Source: CAZCVI01 sp964502145
Lineage (GTDB): Bacteria > Acidobacteriota > Aminicenantia > UBA2199
Direction: 5' to 3'
Length of the DNA stretch: 47,217 nucleotides
Assembly: GCA_964502145.1 (NCBI GenBank)
Contig: CAZCVI010000060.1
Span: 1 to 47,217 of the forward strand
In this document: one piece after another, positions 1 through 7,031 of the stretch
Layout: every line of letters starts with the position of its first letter
Position numbering within the stretch: the first letter of the stretch is position 1
Program-made: the position numbers and the translations under genes
Notes under the pieces: generated by a model
Seen by the model: only the letters and a program-made list of their open reading frames with translations
What the model was told of the DNA's origin: nothing
Database searches by the model: none

Positions 1-151
1 GATATTTTACTCCATCTAAAAGAAAAAAAAAGGTGTGGTTCCCTAAGCGCTTACGATGAAAGCGAAGGGAAGATGAAAAAAGGGGGTTGGATGTTGCACA
101 GAGAGGGGACTACCACCTCTTTCTTCCCCTATATTGACTTGAAAGACTTAG

Positions 152-1960
152 TTATCTAAATATTGATTTATTAAAAAGAACTCCATGATTTCTACGATTC
201 AAATCATCAAATAATTCTTCTCTGCCTGGGAACCCTTCTGGAATTGCTTTCTTAAATTCCTCCGCTCTACCAAATTTTAAAAAAATTCTTCCCAATTCCA
301 TAACCCTTCGTGGTTCTCTCATCTCGACGGCTTTTTTTAGTTCAATAGTGAGACTTTCATTCAGAATGTTTTTTCTTCCAAGTTTTATCAATATATCAAA
401 GAAATCACTAGATGAATACTCAAAAAAAGAATCTTCAGTATAATCAATTCGATCAATCATTTTCTTAGCTTCTTCGATTTCACCTTTCTTATAAAGTGCC
501 TCGAGACACTTTATTTTTAACGAATTTTTTTCTAAAACAAGAGGATTATATGTTTCATATAACTTGAGAAAATCGGTTTTATTTCCAATATTGTCCTTAC
601 GATAGATATCAAAAATTTTCTCCAAAATTTCAACTGAATCCTTTTTCGTATCCACAAGGCTCAAATACCAACTTAATGCACGGTTATAGATATTTTTTTC
701 GTAATATACATCTGCCAATTTCAACACGATATCCCTGTTTTCAACAATATTCGCTTGGAGATATTCTTCCACCTTCGACATAATATTATCTTCCCTTATA
801 TTGTAGTGATTGGCATTCATGAAGACTTGGATAAACTTTGGATACATTCTTTCACTCAGCGTCTGGGTGACTTTAAATAAACCACTAAATGCAGTTAATA
901 TTATGGAAGTACCAAGATTACGCAGAATATAAAAATTAATAAGATTTTCATAGACTTCGGGCGATGGATAGGACTCCACCAACGCTTCTAATTCTTCCTG
1001 TACTTTTTTAGGGTCTTCAATTATTCTATCAAATGTGAATACTCGTTCAATAAGATTATTAATTTTTGGTTCAGTGATATCTTTCGGAATTATTTTTAAA
1101 AAAAACTTCAAATAATCCTTGGTCAATGGCTTATCTTTAAATTCATATTGACTCACCCTTAACGATTCGGAGAGTTCCAATTCCCTATCTGAATGGAGAA
1201 CAAAAATTTCAGAAATATTCAATTGGTCTTCCAACTTTGCTGTATCCTCATTTAAAAATTTCTTAATTTTTTCAATTATAACTCGTTCATTTCCATTTTC
1301 TCCGGAATTTTGCGGGCTTGGAATTCGAGTCAACGCAAAAGAGACTTCAATCGGTTTTTGCCCTTCAAAGCGTTTTGCTTTTTGAATCCCTCTCAATATC
1401 TGGCGTGAACCTTCGAGATTTTCCTGGTTGTTGGTAATCAAAAAAGCAACCTTATCTGGTAAAAGAGTAGTGCATAATCCGCTCATCTCAGTAATACCAG
1501 TTCTAGAGTCGATCAATAAAAAGTCAGGTTTAAGTTCGCTGTATATGTTTTCCTTGAACTCAAGAAAAAATGGTATTCCCTCCCCGCCTTCTTCATAGAA
1601 AAAACTATGCCAATTAATGGAAGCGAGTTTTTTCCAATATGCCGATGACAAGATATTTCCAGCGGGAATGAGCTGTATTTTTCCCTCTCCCGCCGGTATA
1701 TTTTCAGCGGTCAACACATAATCATTAAGGGAAATGGGAATATTTCCAGTAGAGGTAAAATCATAGATATAATCCACCAAACCTCTTTCAACGGGTTTGG
1801 AAAAAAACGGTTGCAGCTTATAATGGATACCGGGTGCCTCAAGGTCAAAATCAACCACACAAACATTCAACCCAAATCGCGAAAGGTACACGGCAATATT
1901 GGCAAGAGATAATGTCCGCCCTACTCCACCTTTATAAGAATAAAAAGTTATAGTTTCCAT
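152..1960 (-). CDS. KGGVGR-type ParA/MinD-like ATPase with helical C-terminal half
   Basis: A 602-residue P-loop ATPase of the SIMIBI (ParA/MinD) class. Residues 8-17 read YKGGVGRTLS: the signature lysine of the deviant Walker A motif (K10) is present, but the usual second lysine (GKT) is replaced by arginine (R15), which defines the KGGVGR variant group. D37 and D39 in VVDFDLEAPG and D151 in FLLIDSRTG fit the switch and Walker B positions. The part after about residue 290 is helical and TPR-like in composition, probably a protein-interaction region. It is the last gene of a three-gene operon. Its Shine-Dalgarno sequence, AAGGAGGTGA, is a full match to the anti-SD and overlaps the stop codon of the gene before, so translation is probably coupled. 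Related ATPases occur in accessory and conflict-type operons with varied partners. The biological role here is not known. Confidence 0.85.
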   Translation of the reverse strand: METITFYSYKGGVGRTLSLANIAVYLSRFGLNVCVVDFDLEAPGIHYKLQPFFSKPVERGLVDYIYDFTSTGNIPISLNDYVLTAENIPAGEGKIQLIPAGNILSSAYWKKLASINWHSFFYEEGGEGIPFFLEFKENIYSELKPDFLLIDSRTGITEMSGLCTTLLPDKVAFLITNNQENLEGSRQILRGIQKAKRFEGQKPIEVSFALTRIPSPQNSGENGNERVIIEKIKKFLNEDTAKLEDQLNISEIFVLHSDRELELSESLRVSQYEFKDKPLTKDYLKFFLKIIPKDITEPKINNLIERVFTFDRIIEDPKKVQEELEALVESYPSPEVYENLINFYILRNLGTSIILTAFSGLFKVTQTLSERMYPKFIQVFMNANHYNIREDNIMSKVEEYLQANIVENRDIVLKLADVYYEKNIYNRALSWYLSLVDTKKDSVEILEKIFDIYRKDNIGNKTDFLKLYETYNPLVLEKNSLKIKCLEALYKKGEIEEAKKMIDRIDYTEDSFFEYSSSDFFDILIKLGRKNILNESLTIELKKAVEMREPRRVMELGRIFLKFGRAEEFKKAIPEGFPGREELFDDLNRRNHGVLFNKSIFR

Positions 1961-1971
1961 AAATCACCTCC

Positions 1972-2595
1972 TTAAGCCCCAACCTGAATCAATTGCTGAG
2001 TTTGACGGGTAAGGCCCATACGTTCCATTAATGCTTTCAAAGTGTATTTTGATTCTGCTTGCGGAAATTTGCTCAACCCCTCGTCCCATTTGATCAACCG
2101 ATTCAATTTATTTCCCTCTTGCTTGCTTCTTTCCTCTTTGCATCGGGTGATAAGATCAATCGTTTTTTGAAATACTTTTTTATTCTTTTTAACTTTCTCT
2201 ACAGGTAGCAAAGCCAAGGCAATCGCTTCGGCTGCATCCAGATTTCCATTCGGAATATACTCTAACTCTGCTTTTTCAAGGTATCCTATCAATATCTCCT
2301 CTGTGGCAAACTCAAGCAATCCTCTCAATTCTTCTTTTTGGGGGAGTGGAACTCCTCTGCGCTTCATCCCCTCAACATATTTCTGATTCAAAAAATCAAT
2401 GGTTTCAGCGATGGCATTAAAGGCACAATCGCATTCCTGAAATCCATGCTTATGAATGGCATTTTCCAGGTCTTTTTCGACAACTATAACTAAATCATTT
2501 TTGTCATAAGGGGGGCGAATCAAGATTAATTGCTCATCTTTGATAATAAACGCCCATCCATCATCCGGTGCTATTGCGATCATTTTAATGTTCAT
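1972..2595 (-). CDS. unrecognised 207-aa protein, middle gene of KGGVGR operon
   Basis: I do not recognise the family. The N-terminal 45 residues look like a small beta-rich unit (APDDGWAFIIKDEQLILIRP), followed by DCAFNAIAETIDFLNQKY and a mostly helical, charged remainder. The middle contains NGNLDAAEAIALALLP and the C-terminus ends in a glutamine-rich helix. There is no signal peptide or membrane segment. The start overlaps the end of the upstream gene by 11 bp, and the stop codon lies inside the Shine-Dalgarno sequence of the downstream ATPase, so the three products are probably made together and may form a complex. It could be an adaptor between the first gene product and the ATPase, but that is inference from order alone. 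Confidence 0.7.
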   Translation of the reverse strand: MNIKMIAIAPDDGWAFIIKDEQLILIRPPYDKNDLVIVVEKDLENAIHKHGFQECDCAFNAIAETIDFLNQKYVEGMKRRGVPLPQKEELRGLLEFATEEILIGYLEKAELEYIPNGNLDAAEAIALALLPVEKVKKNKKVFQKTIDLITRCKEERSKQEGNKLNRLIKWDEGLSKFPQAESKYTLKALMERMGLTRQTQQLIQVGA

Positions 2596-3472
2596 CGATT
2601 AACTCCCATTTTATTCTACTCTTCTCCAGTCCAGAAAATATTTTTTGCACCTCATCTAAACGATACAATTCAGCCTCTGATAATTCGTTCGAATTCTTTA
2701 CCATCAAATCCCTATAATTCTCAAAAATTCTATTGTAATAGGTTTTATCAACCCTTACGAATCTGATGTGAGACATTAAAATAGTATCGGTAGTCAATGC
2801 CTCGATATAATTTGATTCATCACAAACCATTCTGCCCCATTTATCAGAAGAGACCGTTTCTATTTCGTTTTCATGCTTAACCACAGCCAAGATATCCATA
2901 AAATCTCTATTTGCCACCTCTCTGGCCAACTTATCGTATAAAAGGCATCTGTTTGCGACGTAATTACGTGCGCTATCTTCTTTGATAAACGCCAAATTCT
3001 TATATTTTTTTGCTTTTTCACTTTTAATAATAATGCAGAACTTACCATAAGTAGTGGTTCCGATTCCACCTATATTAAGTGAGGCATATTTTATTGTAAA
3101 ACCACTGTCAATAGAAGAATCAAAGACAGTCCTCATCTCATAAAAACTCTTTAAACGGATTTTTAACTCCTTTTCGCGCTCGCTTCTTGCACTGGACTTC
3201 TCCAAAATCCCCTCTCTTATCCATTTTTCGATTTCCAAGTCAACCAATTCATAGACATTCATGTATTTCCTAAGCTCCAGGGCGCCGGCCAATTTACGAT
3301 CACTCAGATTTATCGAAAGGTGCCATTCATTCTTAACCCTGATGCGTAGGTTTTCCAATAGAGCGGGTTTTTTTCCGTGGGATTTATTCTTGATACGTTG
3401 ATATTCGGATTCCAACCAGCCCTTATTGGCATCGGCGAGTCCAAAGAGATCAATTTTCGTTTCAGTAGTCAT
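2585..3472 (-). CDS. unrecognised 295-aa protein, first gene of KGGVGR operon
   Basis: The first gene of the operon, of unknown family. The N-terminal 60 residues are basic and helical. A helical linker follows (about 70-105), then a segment with alternating hydrophobic residues and a glycine cluster, IKYASLNIGGIGTTTYGKF, followed by CIIIKSEKA and AFIKEDSARNYV. The combination of a Y-A-S-L-N strand, a Y-G-K-F-C strand and a later helical half weakly recalls ADP-ribosyltransferase-like folds such as DUF3626, but no catalytic triad can be assigned by eye and this stays a guess. The start is supported by GAGGA upstream of the ATG and a promoter at 3505-3533. It is soluble, with no signal peptide. 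Confidence 0.7.
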   Translation of the reverse strand: MTTETKIDLFGLADANKGWLESEYQRIKNKSHGKKPALLENLRIRVKNEWHLSINLSDRKLAGALELRKYMNVYELVDLEIEKWIREGILEKSSARSEREKELKIRLKSFYEMRTVFDSSIDSGFTIKYASLNIGGIGTTTYGKFCIIIKSEKAKKYKNLAFIKEDSARNYVANRCLLYDKLAREVANRDFMDILAVVKHENEIETVSSDKWGRMVCDESNYIEALTTDTILMSHIRFVRVDKTYYNRIFENYRDLMVKNSNELSEAELYRLDEVQKIFSGLEKSRIKWELIDEH

Positions 3473-3504
3473 TTCAGTATTCCTCTTTACTTTAATTCAG
3501 TCTT

Positions 3505-3533
3505 ATGATAACAAATTTTTCACTTTATTACAA
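3505..3533 (-). promoter_or_regulatory. sigma70-type promoter of the KGGVGR operon
   Basis: On the minus strand a -35 box TTGTAA (3528-3533) and a -10 box TATCAT (3505-3510) are separated by 17 bp, about 30 bp ahead of the start codon at 3472. Both boxes are imperfect, but spacing and position fit. Confidence 0.5.
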
Positions 3534-3588
3534 GTAGGAAAAAATAATCCCAGCCATTCAGGCAATTGAAGTAACAAAGTATAAAAAA

Positions 3589-3610
3589 AGCTGCAAAATG
3601 CCGCTTCTAC
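3589..3610. repeat. TGCCGC hairpin element, copy 1
   Basis: AGCTGCA, a 3-base loop and TGCCGCT form a 7-bp stem with one mismatch, followed by TCTAC. The same TGCCGC[T/G]TCTAC tail recurs at 3912-3940 and 6115-6136, with a half copy at 39134-39147, always between genes. This is a small dispersed REP-like family. The rest of 3534-4001 shows nothing I can support. Confidence 0.55.
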
Positions 3611-3911
3611 AATCGCACAGCGGAATCCATACCCGCCAGCATCGGGTTCAATTCAATTGTAGGGGTTCAAAATCTTAAACCCATTTTACCCCATCCCTTC
3701 CTATTGGTATAAATGGTAGAGGTGGCATTCTACCACCATGTGGGCGGGGAGACCCACGGTCCCAGGAAAAGATTCCCTGCTGCCCAACATTCTTCCGAAA
3801 TCCTGGTCATCCTTTCATCCCACGCATCACGGTTCGGAAACTGGCTCTTCCCTATTTGCGGTGGAACGGGGGAATAGCATCTTACCTTATTATGCGATGG
3901 GAATAAAATAA

Positions 3912-3940
3912 AGCGGCACTCCGTCACATGCCGCGTCTAC
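3912..3940. repeat. TGCCGC hairpin element, copy 2
   Basis: AGCGGCA, a 10-base loop and TGCCGCG, followed by TCTAC. It has the same arms and tail as the copies at 3589 and 6115 but a longer loop. Confidence 0.5.
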
Positions 3941-4001
3941 TATAATAAAAATCCAGACCAACCCAGCGGAAGACTTTTCTGGCAATTATCTGAATTCGAT
4001 T

Positions 4002-5271
4002 CTACTCAGGTTTCCCGATAGGGATGGTCACACTGACTACTTTTTTTTCGCCTACTTGATGGAGTTGGGGTTCGCATATGACACCCACGGGAGTTTTGGT
4101 ATCAAAAACCACCAGATAACCCTCGGTAGTCTCCTCGGTAGCCAGCATTAACTTCTTTGAAAAACGCCTTGACAAGAATGGACTTATAGATATTATTGGC
4201 CACAGTGGCGTGACCATCCCTGTTTTTTATCAGGCCATACTGTTCCAACCAGGATTGTTCCCCATCATAGGGATTGTACTCCACATGATCGAAGACAATC
4301 TCTACAAAGGTTTCTTTATAGAGTTTGGCTTTTTCAAACAGGTTGTCAAAATGATCATTACGTTCTTGCAGTAGAATTTGAATCGCTTTTTCCACATCCT
4401 GATTATTGATGGGTTCGATGGTTTCTGGTTTGATGTCCAGTGTTAGGATAGCACCCAATCGGTTCACCAACCAGGGTTGTCCAGCGGTTTCTTCATAAAC
4501 TCGTTGAATCGCTTGGGCAGTGAATGGTTGGTTGGTTTCCTCGGTATACTGGCCATAAAGGGCGGCGATATTATCCAAGGAGAAGGGGGGAAGGGCGACA
4601 CGGTCGGCAATATTAAACGGCGACACGCCACCAACCACCAGTTTGGTTATATTGCGGATACCAATCAGACCAACAGAATAGAGGGCTTTCGGTTTGACTT
4701 TCTTATATTTTTGGTACAAACCCCGTAAGGAGGTCAGGAAATCCCCCAATTCTAACAACGGGATACCGTCAAATTCATCAATAAAAATAACAATTTTTTT
4801 GAATTGAATGATCTGGTTGAGTCTCTCAAATAGAAAAGTAAAGGAAATATGATCGACAAGCCGATGACTGTTCAAAAAAATTTGGACCTCTTCCATTTTA
4901 TGGCACCCCACTTCTTTCAACCGGTTGAGTAATTGAGCGTAGATGGCCTTTTCCAGCAAGGTATAAAATTGACTGCCTGTTAAGCTGGAGGTCTGCTCAA
5001 AACTCAAGTTGATGACCACATAGGTGGGATCATGGAGCAATTGGCCGCAGGTTTCCTCTAAAAAAGTAGTTTTGCCACTTTGGCGGGGGGCAAATATGGA
5101 GAGGTACCTGCCCTGGTCGATCATGGTTTGAATATTTTGCTTGTCGGTGTTGACCACGTTTTTTAAAGGAATATAAAAGGACATCTCAGGGTCAACGAAA
5201 CCTGACTTTTCAAAAAACCGCCTGGGTTTCTGAAATGTTTTTTGCTTGCTTGCTATGTTTTGTGCCATCAT
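4002..5271 (-). pseudogene. decayed AAA ATPase / PD-(D/E)XK nuclease gene (internal deletion and frameshift)
   Basis: The reading frame from 5271 to 4102 (389 residues) has a Walker A motif at residues 61-69 (APRQSGKTT), a Walker B-like segment VIFIDEFDG and a winged-helix-like end (YGLIKNRDGHATVANNIYK). It aligns with the two 542-residue ATPases at the right end of the window, but stops where their C-terminal nuclease domain should begin. The last part of that domain survives in another frame: 4002 to about 4150 encodes EGYLVVFDTKTP and a further 27 residues, matching the GYLLIFNSSP end of the intact copies. So about 430 bp of the nuclease domain is deleted and the ends are out of frame. A direct 9-bp repeat CCTCGGTAG (4121-4129, 4133-4141) lies at the scar. 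The ATPase half could still be made, but the nuclease cannot. Confidence 0.75.
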
Positions 5272-5406
5272 ATTTTTATAATAAAGTAATTCCCTGCTTT
5301 TGTCAACCTCGGATGAAATTGAAATAAACAGAAAATGGGATTAATGAGCGCTGTGAAGAAAAGGAAGATGACAAATTTTAGGCCAAGCCACGGCTCCCGA
5401 ACTAGG

Positions 5407-5532
5407 TGATGAGGTCTTTGGGAGATAATTGTTGTTGTTCCATACAAAATTTAAGGACTTCAATAGGATCAAGCCGTTCAATCGGGAAGTGTTTTTTCTC
5501 ATACGTGGGGCGGGGAATTAAGGCCAGTCTGT
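5407..5532 (-). pseudogene. fragment of a HigA-like antitoxin
   Basis: The minus strand from about 5532 to the stop at 5407 encodes roughly 41 residues that include TYEKKHFPIERLDPIEVLKF and CMEQQQLSPKDLI, then stops. This matches the conserved stretch just before the DNA-binding domain of HigA-family antitoxins (usual pattern [YE]...HYPI...DPIEAI[RK]F.ME..GL..KDL). The start and the whole helix-turn-helix region are missing, and an in-frame stop lies directly upstream. No HigB toxin is visible nearby. The rest of 5272-5650 holds nothing else recognisable. Confidence 0.6.
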
Positions 5533-5650
5533 ATGCTTACTTATGTTGCCGAGAGGAGAAGGGATATTAATAAAGGATTGGACAGGCTAAAGGCTATAAT
5601 TCTGAAATTATAGACTACAGGTCATCAAGTTAGCGACGATCAATCGAAAA

Positions 5651-6009
5651 GGGATCAGTGATCTCTTCAAAAGGGATCGGCGATCCCTTGTCGAGGGATC
5701 GGCGATCCCTTGTCGAGGGATCNNNNNNNNNNNNNNNNNNNNNNNNNNNNNNNNNNNNNNNNNNNNNNNNNNNNNNNNNNNNNNNNNNNNNNNNNNNNNN
5801 NNNNNNNNNNNNNNNNNNNNNNGGCGATCTCTTGTCGAGGGATCGGCGATCTCTTGTCGAGGGATCGGCGATCTCTTGTCGAGGGATCGGCGATCTCTTT
5901 GAAAGGGATCGGCGATCTCTCCGAAAGGGATCGGCGATCTCTTCGAAAGGGATCGGCGATCTCTCTGAAAGGGATCGGCGATCCCTTTGAAAGAGATCAG
6001 TGATCGGTC
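5651..6009. repeat. 22-bp GATC-rich tandem array with assembly gap
   Basis: Direct repeats of a 22-bp unit, consensus GGGATCGGCGATCTCTTGTC plus GA, with about three and a half units left of the gap (5651-5722) and eight to the right (5823-5998). Each unit holds two GATC sites in a near-palindrome (GGGATC GGC GATCCC or TCT), and the joint between units (CCCTTGTCGAGGG) is also palindromic, so the array can fold into serial hairpins. The outermost units at both ends carry GATCAGTGATC instead of GATCGGCGATC. The period is not a multiple of three, so the long open frames through it are not genes. Confidence 0.85.
5723..5822. other. assembly gap (100 N) inside the repeat array
   Basis: Exactly 100 N characters, the usual placeholder for a gap of unknown size. 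Repeat units continue on both sides, so the true array length is unknown. Confidence 0.97.
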
Positions 6010-6114
6010 AGAGATTATCAACTATGATTTAAAATGCTCAAGGTAATAAAGTGCAAAGGTGTAGGCTATGATTTGAAAACGCAAAGGCTGGGGTTTATTG
6101 GTGCTAACAATTAA

Positions 6115-6136
6115 AGCGGCAAGATGCCGCTTCTAC
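6115..6136. repeat. TGCCGC hairpin element, copy 3 (perfect)
   Basis: AGCGGCA, loop AGA and TGCCGCT make a perfect 7-bp hairpin followed by TCTAC. This is the cleanest member of the small family also seen at 3589 and 3912. Confidence 0.6.
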
Positions 6137-6160
6137 TCTCCAGATTCTAATCTATTTTGA

Positions 6161-6454
6161 AGGGTCGCGCTCAATCAGTATGAACTTGAAAAAATATTCT
6201 GGATGCTCCATAATAGTGAAACAATAAAAAATATTGACCCTAAACCCGATGTGAGTCTGGCGCCTCTGGAGAACCTGTTCTGGGATTACAAGTACCCCTA
6301 CAACGGAAAAGAGCTGTATGAGTTTGTATTGGGTAAAAAAGAGATGGCTGACCTGGACCGGAACCAAGTCAAAGCCCGAATTTGGTGGTTCACGGTTTTT
6401 TCTTGCGGTATTTCTTACATTAATGAAAGACCGATCTTTTTGAGCATGGCATAA
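6161..6454 (+). pseudogene. possible gene remnant before maf, unknown family
   Basis: An open frame that begins just after a stop (first ATG at 6203, no ribosome binding site) encodes a plausible protein segment, with APLENLFWDYKY followed by GKELYEFVLGKKEMADLDRNQVKAR. The order of a LFWDY block and a helix ending in QVKA recalls small proteins annotated as DUF6922-like, though this is a weak match by eye. The frame then runs into the 3' end of maf on the other strand. It is likely a broken gene rather than a working one, and it is the only coding signal between the repeat array and maf. Confidence 0.3.
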
Positions 6455-7002
6455 AAGAGATTTAACGGGAACCCCATGACATTAAAATAACACCCCTCAA
6501 TCCGCTCTACAAACAAAGAGGCCAAACCCTGAATAGCATACGCACCGGCTTTGTCCATATAATGCTCATGCTCCAGATAATGTTCCAATTCGATTTGGGA
6601 AATTTCAGAAAAAACCACGCGGGTACGCGCTAAATTATAATAGGATTCCCCACGATAAAGAATCGCCACGCCAGTCCATACTTCATGCTCATTGCCAGAA
6701 AGAAGCGTTAAAAAACGGTACGCCTCATCCCTGTTTGCAGGTTTCCCAATCAATTGCCCCGCACACAAGACAATGGTATCAGCACTAATAATCGGAATAA
6801 AAAAATACTCCTCCCGATACACGGCACTCCCCTTGGCAAGGGTCACACGACGAATAAACACGTCCACGGGTTCGTCCTGCTTCCGGCTCTCATCAACCTC
6901 GGGAACAACGATTAGAGGTTCAACCCCCACCTGTTTCAACAACTCCCTGCGCCGTGGCGACGACGAAGCCAAAATAAATTTAACTGGATTTAACTCTTGC
7001 AT
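6415..7002 (-). CDS. maf: Maf-family nucleotide pyrophosphatase (YhdE type)
   Basis: A 195-residue protein that hydrolyses non-canonical or excess nucleoside triphosphates (dTTP/UTP in the YhdE branch) to monophosphate and pyrophosphate in the cytoplasm. The N-terminal substrate loop LASSSPRRRELL (11-22), the ISADTIV motif (about residue 70), DKAGAYAIQG (about 143-152) and the ending GCYFNVMGFPL are all present and in family order. Length is normal. It lies 29 bp downstream of the HEAT-repeat/receiver gene and probably shares its transcript. Confidence 0.93.
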   Translation of the reverse strand: MQELNPVKFILASSSPRRRELLKQVGVEPLIVVPEVDESRKQDEPVDVFIRRVTLAKGSAVYREEYFFIPIISADTIVLCAGQLIGKPANRDEAYRFLTLLSGNEHEVWTGVAILYRGESYYNLARTRVVFSEISQIELEHYLEHEHYMDKAGAYAIQGLASLFVERIEGCYFNVMGFPLNLFYAMLKKIGLSLM

Positions 7003-7031
7003 GCGCTAAGAAGACACGGGTTTTCGGTGCA

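Noticed and set aside
3730..3927. Possible 65-codon gene on the minus strand
   Set aside because: It has no ribosome binding site, includes part of a TGCCGC hairpin and resembles no family I know.
5651..5998. CRISPR array
   Set aside because: Units are contiguous with no unique spacers, and no cas genes are present.
5608..6021. Long open frames through the 22-bp array, on both strands
   Set aside because: The repeat has few stops in several frames and includes 100 N. A period of 22 shifts frame at each unit, so these are artefacts.
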